The translations under genes and the position numbers were made by a program. The notes beneath the pieces are model-generated. The model saw only the letters and a list, made by a program, of their open reading frames with translations. It was not told the origin of the DNA and made no database searches. 53,997 nt of DNA from Herbivorax alkaliphila (GTDB lineage Bacteria > Bacillota > Clostridia > Acetivibrionales > Acetivibrionaceae): contig NZ_JAVDDS010000028.1 of assembly GCF_030848475.1 (NCBI RefSeq), positions 1 to 53,997 of the forward strand, written 5' to 3'. Numbering within the stretch: position 1 is the first letter of the stretch; each line of letters starts with the position of its first letter. Positions 16,869 to 26,420 of the stretch are shown one piece after another.

Positions 16869-17744
16869 ATGAAGAGCGAAAATACTGTTATCAATAAAAA
16901 CAAAAAAATCAGAAAATTATCAATGTCTATTCTAAGAATATCGACAAGCGTACTAATTGGTCTAATTATAGGTTGTATTGCACTTTATATATTTCAGGAT
17001 AAATTAATATTTATGCCCCAGGGCATAACAGAAGAAACAATAAACTATACAAATAGAATAAACGAAAATGTTGAAGAAATAAATTATAAGGCTAAAGATG
17101 GTACAAATCTTCATGGATGGTTTGTAAATAATATAGACATTGAAAAGCCTAAGCTGCTTATATATTTTGGAGGTAATGCAGAAGAAATCTCTTATATGAC
17201 TGATAAGGTTCAAAGATATGAAGATTGGTCAGTGGCTCTTATGAACTATAGAGGCTATGGATTAAGTGAAGGTAAACCTAGTGAAAAAAATTTCTATAGT
17301 GATGCACTTGAAATATATGATTACTTTTTAAACAGACAAAATGTTAAATACTCAAAAATAGTAGTGATTGGAAGAAGTATTGGAACAGGTGTTGCTACAT
17401 ATTTGGCTGATAAAAGAGATGTAAATGGGGTTATACTTATTTCACCATTTGATAGTTTAGTTAGTGTTGGTAAGGAACAATTTCCCATGTTTCCAATAAG
17501 CCTGATTGCAAGGCATAAGTTTAATTCAATAGAACGAGCACCTAAAATAGCAGAACCTCTAGGTATTATTATTGCATCAGAGGATCAGATAATACCACCT
17601 CGCCATTCAAGAAAGCTTGCAAAAAAGTGGGGAGGAACTGTAAATATAAAGGAAATAGACGGTGAGGGTCATAATTCAGTTAGTGGAAGAGAAGAGTATT
17701 GGAAATTTATAGGAGAGTTTTTGCGAAGTATAACTATTGAGTAG
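16869..17744 (+). CDS. Membrane-anchored alpha/beta hydrolase
   Basis: A 291-aa protein with TTTAGAGGTG before the ATG. One N-terminal membrane segment (about 22-45) is followed by an alpha/beta hydrolase fold of the BEM46/FrsA-like type. The catalytic triad is visible: nucleophile in GRSIGTG (about residue 170), Asp in ASEDQIIP, His in GEGHNS. The oxyanion region is YFGGNAEE. It would act on esters or peptides at the outer face of the membrane; the substrate is unknown. It is close behind the beta-helix gene and may be read with it. A bidirectional terminator follows. Confidence 0.85.
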   Translation: MKSENTVINKNKKIRKLSMSILRISTSVLIGLIIGCIALYIFQDKLIFMPQGITEETINYTNRINENVEEINYKAKDGTNLHGWFVNNIDIEKPKLLIYFGGNAEEISYMTDKVQRYEDWSVALMNYRGYGLSEGKPSEKNFYSDALEIYDYFLNRQNVKYSKIVVIGRSIGTGVATYLADKRDVNGVILISPFDSLVSVGKEQFPMFPISLIARHKFNSIERAPKIAEPLGIIIASEDQIIPPRHSRKLAKKWGGTVNIKEIDGEGHNSVSGREEYWKFIGEFLRSITIE

Positions 17745-17769
17745 CTATCAGCAAAAGTAAAACTGCTAC

Positions 17770-17818
17770 ATAATCTTCAGATGATGAAATAGAAACTCCA
17801 TCTGAAGATTATATTTTT
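17770..17818. terminator. Bidirectional rho-independent terminator
   Basis: A perfect 14-bp stem (ATAATCTTCAGATG with CATCTGAAGATTAT) is followed by five T on the plus strand. It lies between two convergent genes, the hydrolase and the GH77-like enzyme. Confidence 0.85.
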
Positions 17819-17846
17819 AGACCTAGCAAAATCAACTCACTGTACA

Positions 17847-20039
17847 CTAGGACAATTCATATACTATAAAATGATGGTCTGTTTCTTTTAAAAGCTCAAT
17901 ATAAATATGTTCTAACATTTCTTTCCCGATTCTATAATAAGATTTTTCACCAAGGCCTGAATGTGCAATATCTAAAAGTTTATACCTCTTTTTTGATTTT
18001 ATCACTTTCCTAAACTCTTTTGGTAACTCAACAGTACCAATTTGTTTTTTATCAGTAAGGTTTGAAATAACCATTTCTAAAACGGGAACACCATTTTCCC
18101 TATGTTTAAACAATTGCCATTGTTTGTTTTTAGGATTTTGATATATGAGTTTTCTCCCAGGTGTTATATATGCAATCCATGTGAAAAACATACCATGTTC
18201 AACTAATCTTTCCGGATAATCAAATGGTTGCTGCTCTCTGTTAAAAATATTTCGGAGCTGTTCTTTAAATGGTTCAAATTTTTGAACAGGAGGTAAAATT
18301 CTACTAAAGTTTTTATTTTCATTTTCAATCCCACATGAAGTACCAGCAATATTAATATTAAAATACTCTTTTATTCCTACCTCTTGTGGAAATAATAGAG
18401 CAAAAATATCCTGAATTGGAATAGTTACAGTTTGAGCAGAAGATGTCATGAAAATTTCCATCATGGCAATGCCCATTTGAGAAGTAATGTCCTCAGGATT
18501 TAGTGGGGTTTGGTTCGGTGTTGTGAGAATTCCAAACTGCTGACTTAAAAAATTGGCTATCTTGTGCTCTGGATATCTAAAATCATTTAAATCAATATCG
18601 CCTCTCTTTCCACAAAGTATTTGAATAATAGTGGGAAGGTCATGGGTAGATAAAAACAACTCTGTATTTTGAGGCAGCTTTTGGTGATTATCATACTGAC
18701 CACCTATACTTTTATGGGGAGCTACATACATTTCTGGAATTGGATGCCCTGATTTTTTCATTTTTCTTATAGCTTCCTCAACAGCACTTTGGCGTGGTGC
18801 ATCTCCAAGAGTTTCTCCTCCTACTTCAAGTCCATGTTTTAGAGCAATTTCAATAATTTTTTTGACATTTTTAATTTTTTTTGCTCTGTTGGAAGGATCA
18901 ATTTCATATCTTCCAGGATCATCAGCAACACCTTTTTTCATAATATACTGGGTTGCATAACCACACATATGATCTAAAAATAAAATATCAATATATTGAG
19001 AAAGGTACTTAATTCGCTCATTCATCAACTCATAATAAGCTTTACTTTTTGTATTATAAGGTGGAATACGCCAATTCTGACCATTGTCTGTTCCAAGTTC
19101 ATATTCAATATTAAAAGCTTTTCCTTGAAGTGCCCAAACATCTCCACTAGCAGATGGGTCAATTCCAAAAGCAATATTAACTTCTCGTTTTAGTCCAAGC
19201 TCATTGTACAATTTTTTTATCAATAGCTGCTGTTCATGTATACAGAATTGACTGTATTTGTAAGCATCGATTTCTTCAGCATAAAGTAATGCCAATCTTT
19301 TAACATCTTCACTATGTGGGCTTTGGTATTTTTTAGGCCATGTCCTGAAATCAGGTTCGGAATCCATATAAGTATTTAAAACTTTAGATTGAACAATCGT
19401 GAAAATAGCATTTCTTTCTAATTTTTCGTCGTACTTACTAACATATTTTTTATAGGCTTTAATCCTTTCAGATTGAGAATCAGAAAGGATTTTATTCATA
19501 AATTTTCTAGATGCTCTAGAAAGAATTGCTTTTCGTGCTTCGCGATGTATTTCAAAGTCACAGCTCAAATCCTTTTCATAAGAAACAGGTCTTTTAGGAA
19601 TCATAGACAAAAGTTCATCATCCTCTTGAACTTCAGGAACTAGTTCTAAAACCAGATAATCAAGCTCTAATCCAAATGACGATGAAGAAAAAGGGCTTGC
19701 GGTACTCTGATGTTTTTGAGTAAATGGAAGTTCTGCAACATCCGTTACGCCAATATCTTTTAAAAAATGTAAAATATATGCCAAGTCCTCAAGATTGCCT
19801 GCATAATCCCTTTTTGTTAAAAAATTTAACGCAGTTTTCAAAGAGACCATTCGAAGGTGTGAATCGAAATTTTTATTTTGTAAAACCACCTCTGATTTAT
19901 CAATTTCTTTAAAAACCTCTTTAGGAAATACTGTCAAAAGAATCTTAATTACATCGTTTAATCGGGTAAAACTTGAAGATGAATTAGCTGCAAACACTGG
20001 TACTATAACTTTTGATCTTTTCTTATATGCTTTTTCCAT
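17847..20039 (-). CDS. GH77-like 4-alpha-glucanotransferase
   Basis: A 730-aa minus-strand protein starting at ATG behind a GGGGG site. The catalytic residues expected of GH77 can be matched: nucleophile Asp in LFLDHMCGYA, acid Glu in GGETLGDAP, and third Asp in LSTHDLPT; substrate-loop sequence GTDNGQNWRIPPYN is also typical. The N-terminal half is divergent, with LAYILHFLKDIGVTDVAELPF as the best-preserved part. GH77 enzymes move alpha-1,4-glucan segments in glycogen or maltodextrin metabolism in the cytosol. No signal peptide is present. It is longer and less typical than standard MalQ, so a variant specificity is possible. Confidence 0.65.
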   Translation of the reverse strand: MEKAYKKRSKVIVPVFAANSSSSFTRLNDVIKILLTVFPKEVFKEIDKSEVVLQNKNFDSHLRMVSLKTALNFLTKRDYAGNLEDLAYILHFLKDIGVTDVAELPFTQKHQSTASPFSSSSFGLELDYLVLELVPEVQEDDELLSMIPKRPVSYEKDLSCDFEIHREARKAILSRASRKFMNKILSDSQSERIKAYKKYVSKYDEKLERNAIFTIVQSKVLNTYMDSEPDFRTWPKKYQSPHSEDVKRLALLYAEEIDAYKYSQFCIHEQQLLIKKLYNELGLKREVNIAFGIDPSASGDVWALQGKAFNIEYELGTDNGQNWRIPPYNTKSKAYYELMNERIKYLSQYIDILFLDHMCGYATQYIMKKGVADDPGRYEIDPSNRAKKIKNVKKIIEIALKHGLEVGGETLGDAPRQSAVEEAIRKMKKSGHPIPEMYVAPHKSIGGQYDNHQKLPQNTELFLSTHDLPTIIQILCGKRGDIDLNDFRYPEHKIANFLSQQFGILTTPNQTPLNPEDITSQMGIAMMEIFMTSSAQTVTIPIQDIFALLFPQEVGIKEYFNINIAGTSCGIENENKNFSRILPPVQKFEPFKEQLRNIFNREQQPFDYPERLVEHGMFFTWIAYITPGRKLIYQNPKNKQWQLFKHRENGVPVLEMVISNLTDKKQIGTVELPKEFRKVIKSKKRYKLLDIAHSGLGEKSYYRIGKEMLEHIYIELLKETDHHFIVYELS

Positions 20040-20737
20040 TTTAAACCCCCTGCGTATATATTTATATATTGTTAATACCCTATGAATAATATTATATATC
20101 GAAATTTTAGTACTTAAACATTATATTATTTCAAAAAATGAAATTTAAATTTAATATGATTGTTTTAAGAAATTCAAATTTAACATAAATAAATTTGCTA
20201 TATAAGTGGTCTTTGTATATTATTATATCACGATACACCTAAAATAGCCTAGGGTAATTTATAAAAACTAAGTTCTTTTTAAAAATTCTTATACTGAAGA
20301 TTGAAAAGAAGTTCATTTAGTAAATGTTAGTTAATACTTTTCGATAAAACATTCTATTATATGACTAAAAATTTTTATTTTTTTCGAAGGCTATGATACT
20401 GGGAGTTTTTATGGCAATACTAAGTATATTTATATAGCTTAATTATATTGTTGCCATATCCTAAGACCTAAACGTACATACTATAGAAGGAGTTGATTTA
20501 TGATTGATTAAGACTTTTTATAAAATATAAAACTTTACAAAGGGAGGGGTATAAAACTAAAATGTTGAACTAAAGTCTTATAATGTATGAAAATTGTTTT
20601 ATATGTAAAAAGTAGCAACTACTTATTATATATGGTATAAATAAATTTTAATATTGTTCACACCGACAAATTAAATCAAAAAAATCATAATATTATAATT
20701 TTTTTAAATACTTTTTAAACTTTTATTGGGAGGTTTT
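20040..20737 (+). promoter_or_regulatory. Long leader of the first CotH-dockerin gene
   Basis: About 680 bases without a supported gene. From about 20280 it is related to the leader of the second CotH gene: both have TACTGAAGA, GTTCATTT, AGTTTTTATGGCAATA and AAGGAGTTGATTTATG blocks in the same order. The last block looks like a ribosome binding site with ATG, but the ORFs behind it (MID here) are tiny and not conserved. Conservation of a non-coding leader suggests regulation, or simply recent duplication. I match it to no known riboswitch. Confidence 0.45.
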
Positions 20738-20740
20738 ATG

Positions 20741-23023
20741 ATGAAAAAAATAGTTTCAGGTTTAGTGATTTCTGCTATGCTTTTATTTTCTATGATGGGG
20801 TATATGTTTGATGTGAAAGTTTATGGTCAGACAGAAATTATGAATCCTGTATTTTCTCACGAGGGGGGCTTTTATTCAAGTCCATTTACTTTAGAAATAG
20901 CATCTATGGTTGCTCCAAACAACTTAAACTATACCATTTATTATACAACAGATGGTTCTGAACCATCACCAGGTTCTTCAAGTACTAATGAGTATAGCAA
21001 TGGTATACAAATAACAGATAGATCACAAGATCCAAATGTATTTTCAATGATAGAATATCAACCACCAGGTTATGATGGTGGCGGAGGAGACTGGGGCTTC
21101 GGTGGCGGAGGTTTTAATCCTGATGCATGGAGAGAACCAGATGGACTTGTATTTAAAAGTACACCTGTAAGGGCAGTTGCAGTTGCATCAGATGGAACAA
21201 CAAGTGATATAATTACACATACATATTTTGTTGATCCAAATATGAGCAGCAGATATAGACTTCCAGTAATTTCTGTAACCACTGATGCTGATAGTTTTTT
21301 TCATGAGGAAACAGGTATATTTATGGGACATAATGTTGAAAGCAGAGGTATAGAATGGGAAAGACCAGTACATGTAGAGCTCTTCGAAGAAGATGGCACA
21401 CTTGGTTTGGCTCAAAATGCTGGTGCAAGAGTACATGGCGGACATACAAGGAACTTCCAGCAAAAAACTCTTCGTTTATACGCTAGAAGAGATTATGATG
21501 ATCAGCACTGGTTTGAGTACGAGTTTTTCCCCGGATATGAACAAACAGGCACTGGGGAACAAATGGATCGTCATAAAAGACTTATACTTAGGAATTCAGG
21601 GAATGACTGGAAGGAGTCAATGATAAGAGATGGTCTGATGCAAACTCTTATGATGCATATGTCACATGACCTTCAGGGACTAAGACAGTCTGTAGTGTTT
21701 ATTAATGGGGAATTCTGGGGAATAGCTAACATAAGAGAGCGTTTTTGCCACAGATATGTTCAATCACATTTTCCTGATATCGACAACGATAGAGTTGCTA
21801 TGCTTGATGTAAAACCAACTCAAGAGTTTGAAATAGATTCAGGAAGTCAGGCTGATTTAGATGACTACGTAAATAACGTTATACGCTATGTTGAAAGAAA
21901 TGATATGAGTAGATCTGAGCCTTATGAAACAATAAAGGAAAGAATTGATATAGAGACATTTTTAGATCATTATACTTCTCAGATTTACTTATCAAACACA
22001 GACTGGCATGGAAACAACAAAGTTATATGGAGATATAATACTGAAAGTGGTTCCTATGAACCTGATGCACCTTATGCATTAGACGGTAGATGGAGATTTG
22101 CTATAAAAGATACTGATTTTGGTTTTGATCTTTCATATGGTGGAGACGTAGATACTGATATGATACGTCACGCTACTTCTACTGATGGAGGATTTGGTCA
22201 TTCATCAGCTACATGGCCTGATTCAGCTGCTTTATTTGATAACTTGCTTCACAATCAAGAATTTAGATTTGACTTTATAAATCGTCTTTCTGACCACTTA
22301 AATACTGCCTTCACTCCTGAGAGAGCTAATAATGTTATTGATGAATTAAGTGGAAATATTTCTTATGCAATAGATGAACATAATGCTAGATGGAACCATA
22401 TAATTCAAAACTGGAATGAGGAAATAAGTATACTTAGAAACTTTGCTGACAATCGTGTGCCACATGTGAGACAACATGTACAACACAACTTTGGAAACGA
22501 TGTTAATGGAGAGGCAACTATAAATGTTAGCACTGACAGATCAAGAGGTTTTGTAAGGGTAAATTCAATTGACATAAATGAAAGCACTCCAGGAGTTTAC
22601 GATTCAAGTAGCTGGAGTGGAGTTTACTTTGATGGTGTTCCTATAACTGTTACAGCAGTACCAGAGGAAGGCTATGAGTTTGAAAGATGGGAAGGAGTAA
22701 GTGGAGTTAATCAGGAATCTGAAACAATAACATTTAATCCTCAAAATAATATGACTATATCACCTGTTTTTACTGAGAAAAGCATAGATGATGATGAAGA
22801 TGATGATTCATCAGTGTTGGTTGGAGATATAAATGGAGATGGTATAATTGACTCTACAGACTATGTTTTATTAAGCAGATATATATTAGATATATCTGAT
22901 ATACCTGTAGATAATAAACTTGCTGTAGCTGATTTAAATTCAGATGGAGTAATAGATTCTACAGATTGTGTTATATTACAAAGATATCTTCTTGATACTA
23001 TTCAGGAGCTTCCACTTAGGTAG
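20741..23023 (+). CDS. CotH-type kinase with dockerin, copy 1
   Basis: GGGAGG stands 7 bases before the second of two ATGs, giving 760 aa. Order of parts: signal peptide; chitobiase-C-like domain (NYTIYYTTDGSEPSPG); short Gly-rich linker (about 105-125); CotH kinase-like domain (about 150-560, with IRDGLMQTLM, VVFINGEFWGIANIRERF, and FAIKDTDFGFDLS holding the metal-binding Asp pair); a bacterial repeat domain (YFDGVPITVTAVPEEGYEFE, W next); two dockerin repeats (GDINGDGIIDSTDYVLLSRY and ADLNSDGVIDSTDCVILQRY). CotH proteins phosphorylate spore-coat proteins; CotH-dockerin proteins are known from cellulosomes but their target there is unclear. The next gene is a close copy. Confidence 0.85.
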   Translation: MKKIVSGLVISAMLLFSMMGYMFDVKVYGQTEIMNPVFSHEGGFYSSPFTLEIASMVAPNNLNYTIYYTTDGSEPSPGSSSTNEYSNGIQITDRSQDPNVFSMIEYQPPGYDGGGGDWGFGGGGFNPDAWREPDGLVFKSTPVRAVAVASDGTTSDIITHTYFVDPNMSSRYRLPVISVTTDADSFFHEETGIFMGHNVESRGIEWERPVHVELFEEDGTLGLAQNAGARVHGGHTRNFQQKTLRLYARRDYDDQHWFEYEFFPGYEQTGTGEQMDRHKRLILRNSGNDWKESMIRDGLMQTLMMHMSHDLQGLRQSVVFINGEFWGIANIRERFCHRYVQSHFPDIDNDRVAMLDVKPTQEFEIDSGSQADLDDYVNNVIRYVERNDMSRSEPYETIKERIDIETFLDHYTSQIYLSNTDWHGNNKVIWRYNTESGSYEPDAPYALDGRWRFAIKDTDFGFDLSYGGDVDTDMIRHATSTDGGFGHSSATWPDSAALFDNLLHNQEFRFDFINRLSDHLNTAFTPERANNVIDELSGNISYAIDEHNARWNHIIQNWNEEISILRNFADNRVPHVRQHVQHNFGNDVNGEATINVSTDRSRGFVRVNSIDINESTPGVYDSSSWSGVYFDGVPITVTAVPEEGYEFERWEGVSGVNQESETITFNPQNNMTISPVFTEKSIDDDEDDDSSVLVGDINGDGIIDSTDYVLLSRYILDISDIPVDNKLAVADLNSDGVIDSTDCVILQRYLLDTIQELPLR

Positions 23024-23032
23024 TATTACTGA

Positions 23033-23077
23033 TAAAATAAAAGTGAGAGAGCAAATTGCACTCTCACTTTTATTTTA
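23033..23077 (+). terminator. Terminator after CotH copy 1
   Basis: A 17-bp almost perfect stem, AAAAGTGAGAG with CTCTCACTTTT at its core, around a loop AGCAAATTGCA and ending in TTTTATTTTA. The same structure follows copy 2 at 26144. Confidence 0.85.
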
Positions 23078-23159
23078 TCTAATTTAAGGCTTAGAGCAAA
23101 TTAAAAAGGTTTGAAATGTAAAGACTTTGACTTAAAACCTAAGATTATAATACTTCTTA

Positions 23160-23719
23160 AGGTGCATTTTATTCAATGGATATTGTTTTCACCTTTAGCA
23201 CATAAACCCATTTCTATACTGAAGAGTGACAAAAGAGTTCATTTGGCAAATGCTAGTTACTATTTTAAACTAACATAAATATTTCTAAATAAAAAAATTT
23301 CATTATATGACCATAAAATTTTATTTGTTTCGAAACATAAAATAGGGGAAGTTTTTATGGCAATATTAAATATATTAATAGACCTTGATTATATTGTCAT
23401 CCCATCTTGTAATATGTATTACAAAAGGAGTTGATTTATGGTTAAACAAGACTTTTTTTATAAAACTTTATAATAAAGGAGGGATATAAAACTAAGGTAT
23501 TGAATTCTTGTAATATGTATGAAAATTGTTTTAATATATAAAAATAAGGCTAGGGTAATCCTTTAAAGTACAGCCTTTCAGTAGACTTTTTTGATGCCAG
23601 AAAGCAATTCACTTTCTTAGCCATTAAAAAATTGGCACCAACTTATTAAATTTATGGTGTAAATAGTTTTTAATATTATAATTTTTTAAAGTACTTTTAA
23701 ATTTTTGATGGGAGGTTTT
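23160..23719 (+). promoter_or_regulatory. Duplicated leader of the second CotH-dockerin gene
   Basis: It parallels the copy 1 leader block by block but carries an extra piece at about 23545-23640 with GGCTAGGGTAATCC, ACAGCC and a GAAAG/CTTTC hairpin. A related GCCTAGGGTAA string occurs upstream of copy 1 near 20248. A possible 11-codon peptide (MVKQDFFYKTL) after AAGGAGTTGATTT has no counterpart in copy 1. A structured leader is possible; no known class fits by eye. Confidence 0.4.
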
Positions 23720-23722
23720 ATG

Positions 23723-26134
23723 ATGAAAAAAATAGTTTCGGGTTTGGTAATTTCTGCTATGCTTTTATTTTCTATGATGGGGTATATGTTTGATGTGCAA
23801 GTTTATGGTCAGACAGAAATTATGGATCCTGTGTTTTCTCACGAAGGAGGCTTTTATTCAAGTCCTTTTACTTTAGAAATAGCATCTATGGTTGCTCCAA
23901 ACAACTTAAACTATACCATTTATTATACAACAGATGGTTCTGAACCATCACCTGGTTCTTCAAGTACTAATGAGTATAGCAATGGTATACAAATAACAGA
24001 TAGATCACAAGATCCAAATGTATTTTCAATGATAGAATATCAACCACCAGGTCACGGTGGTGGCGGAGGCGACTTCGGCGGAGGAGACTGGGACTTCGGT
24101 GGCGGAGACTGGGACTTCGGCGGCGATTTTGGTGCATTTAACACAGATAACGATGTAAGTACCATGAACGACGACGATTGGGACTTCGGCGGCGGAGGTG
24201 ACTTCGGCGGCGGAGGTTTTATGGACTTTAATCCTGATCCATGGAGAGAACCAGATGGACTTGTATTTAAAAGTACACCTGTAAGGGCAGTTGCAGTTGC
24301 ATCAGATGGGACAAAAAGTGATATAATTACACATACATATTTTGTTGATCCAAATATGAGCAGCAGATATAGACTTCCAGTAATTTCTGTAACCACTGAT
24401 GCTGATAGTTTTTTTCATGAGGAAACAGGTATATTTAGGGGACATAATGCTGAAAACAGAGGTAGAGAATGGGAAAGACCAGTACATGTAGAGCTCTTCG
24501 AAGAAGATGGCACACTTGGTTTGGCTCAAAATGCTGGTGCAAGAGTACATGGAGGCTTTACAAGAAACTTTCAGCAAAAAACTCTTCGTTTATACGCTAG
24601 AAGAGATTATGATGATCAGCACTGGTTTGAGTATGAGTTTTTCCCTGGATATGAACAAACAGGCACTGGGGAACAAATGGATCGTCACAAAAGACTTATA
24701 CTTAGGAATTCAGGTAATGACTGGATGGAAACAATGATAAGAGATGGTCTGATGCAAACTCTTATGATGCATATGTCACATGACCTTCAGGCACTAAGAC
24801 AGTCTGTAGTGTTTATTAACGGGGAATTCTGGGGAATAGCTAACATAAGAGAGCGTTTTTGCCACAGATATGTTCAATCACATTTTCCTGATATCGACAA
24901 CGATAGAGTTGCTATGCTTGATGTAAAAGTAACTCAAGAGTTTGAAATAGATTCAGGAAGTCAGGCTGATTTAGATGACTATGTAAATAACGTTATACGC
25001 TATGTTGAAACAAATGATATGAGTAGATCTGAGCCCTATGAAACAATAAAGGAAAGAATTGACATAGAGACATTTTTAGATCATTATACTTCTCGGATTT
25101 ACTTATCAGACACAGACTGGCCTGGAAACAACAAGGTTATATGGAGATATAACACTGAAAGTGGTTCCTATGAACCTGATGCACCTTATGCATTAGACGG
25201 TAGATGGAGATTTGCTATAAAAGATACTGATTTTGGTTTTGATCTTTCATATGGTGGAGATGTAGATACTGATATGATAAGTCACGCTACTTCTTCTGAT
25301 GGCGGATTTGGTGGTATATCAGCTACATGGCCTGATTCAGTTGCTTTATTTGATAACTTGCTTCATAATCAAGAATTTAGATTTGATTTTATAAATCGTC
25401 TTTCTGACCACTTAAATACTGCATTCACTCCTGAGAGAGTTAATAATGTTATTGATGAATTAAGTGGAAATATTTCTTATGCAATAGATGAACATAACGC
25501 TAGATGGAATTATAGAATTCAAAACTGGGATCAAGAAGTAAATATACTTAGAAACTTTGCTGACAATCGTGTGCCATATGTGAGACAACATGTACAACAC
25601 AACTTTGGAAACGATGTTAATGGAGAGGCAACTATAAATGTTAGCACTGACAGATCAAGAGGTTTTGTAAGGGTAAATTCAATTGACATAAATGAAAGCA
25701 CTCCAGGAGTTTACGATTCAAGCAGCTGGAGCGGAGTTTACTTTGATGGTGTTCCTATAACTGTTACAGCAGTACCAGAGGAAGGCTATGAGTTTGAAAG
25801 ATGGGAAGGAGTAAGTGGAGTTAATCAGGAATCTGAAACAATAACATTTAATCCTCAAAATAATATGACTATATCACCTGTTTTCACTGAGAAAAGCATA
25901 GATGATGAAGATGATGATTCATCAGTGTTGGTTGGAGATATAAATGGAGATGGTATAATTGACTCTACAGACTATGTTTTATTAAGCAGATATATATTAG
26001 ATATATCTGATATACCTGTAGATAATAAACTTGCTGTAGCTGATTTAAATTCAGATGGAGTAATAGATTCTACAGATTGTGTTATATTACAAAGATATCT
26101 TCTTGATACCATTCAAGAGCTTCCACTTAGGTAG
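23723..26134 (+). CDS. CotH-type kinase with dockerin, copy 2
   Basis: An 803-aa paralogue with the same domain order, signal peptide and start context as copy 1. The two genes lie 2982 bases apart start to start and are nearly identical over most of their length. The main difference is the linker after the chitobiase-like domain: copy 2 has a run of GGGDWDFGGGD-type units of about 55 residues where copy 1 has about 14. This GC-rich tract looks like slippage expansion. Scattered substitutions (VTQEFE for PTQEFE, SDTDWPG for SNTDWHG) show the copies have begun to diverge. Dockerin repeats are identical in sequence. Confidence 0.85.
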   Translation: MKKIVSGLVISAMLLFSMMGYMFDVQVYGQTEIMDPVFSHEGGFYSSPFTLEIASMVAPNNLNYTIYYTTDGSEPSPGSSSTNEYSNGIQITDRSQDPNVFSMIEYQPPGHGGGGGDFGGGDWDFGGGDWDFGGDFGAFNTDNDVSTMNDDDWDFGGGGDFGGGGFMDFNPDPWREPDGLVFKSTPVRAVAVASDGTKSDIITHTYFVDPNMSSRYRLPVISVTTDADSFFHEETGIFRGHNAENRGREWERPVHVELFEEDGTLGLAQNAGARVHGGFTRNFQQKTLRLYARRDYDDQHWFEYEFFPGYEQTGTGEQMDRHKRLILRNSGNDWMETMIRDGLMQTLMMHMSHDLQALRQSVVFINGEFWGIANIRERFCHRYVQSHFPDIDNDRVAMLDVKVTQEFEIDSGSQADLDDYVNNVIRYVETNDMSRSEPYETIKERIDIETFLDHYTSRIYLSDTDWPGNNKVIWRYNTESGSYEPDAPYALDGRWRFAIKDTDFGFDLSYGGDVDTDMISHATSSDGGFGGISATWPDSVALFDNLLHNQEFRFDFINRLSDHLNTAFTPERVNNVIDELSGNISYAIDEHNARWNYRIQNWDQEVNILRNFADNRVPYVRQHVQHNFGNDVNGEATINVSTDRSRGFVRVNSIDINESTPGVYDSSSWSGVYFDGVPITVTAVPEEGYEFERWEGVSGVNQESETITFNPQNNMTISPVFTEKSIDDEDDDSSVLVGDINGDGIIDSTDYVLLSRYILDISDIPVDNKLAVADLNSDGVIDSTDCVILQRYLLDTIQELPLR

Positions 26135-26143
26135 CATTACTGA

Positions 26144-26188
26144 TAAAATAAAAGTGAGGGAGCAAATTGCTCTCTCACTTTTATTTTA
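26144..26188 (+). terminator. Terminator after CotH copy 2
   Basis: The same hairpin as at 23033-23077, with AAAAGTGAGGG pairing with TCTCTCACTTTT. One mismatch distinguishes the two copies. Confidence 0.85.
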
Positions 26189-26190
26189 TT

Positions 26191-26249
26191 CTAAGACTCC
26201 ACCTGAAGTCTCGATGGTTTAGCTTTAGCTAAACGAGTTCACTTTGTCT
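26191..26249 (-). repeat. Dispersed hairpin repeat, copy 2 (minus)
   Basis: Its reverse complement, with AAAGTGAACTCG, TTTAGCTAAAGC, AGACTTC and GGTGGAGTCTT, aligns along its length with the copy at 44921. It contains the internal palindrome TTTAGCTTTAGCTAAA. Confidence 0.55.
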
Positions 26250-26420
26250 AATTTAAAAACTTGCCTTAAAAACCGGGTGTATATATTAAATGTGACGAAC
26301 AATGTTTCTTCCATATTTTCATTCACATAAATAACATGCACCCTTAAAAACCTGATATTATAATATTTGAAAAAAGAAATGCCGATAGAATAAATATATA
26401 TATCAGGAGGATAAAGTGCC

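Noticed and set aside
20500-20515. Leader ORF after AAGGAGTTGATTTATG as a regulatory peptide
   Set aside because: The peptide is three codons here and eleven unrelated codons in the duplicated leader, so coding is not conserved.
24052-24396. Minus-strand Pro/Ser-rich ORF opposite CotH copy 2
   Set aside because: It is the complement of the Gly/Asp linker repeat; a matching shadow exists in copy 1.
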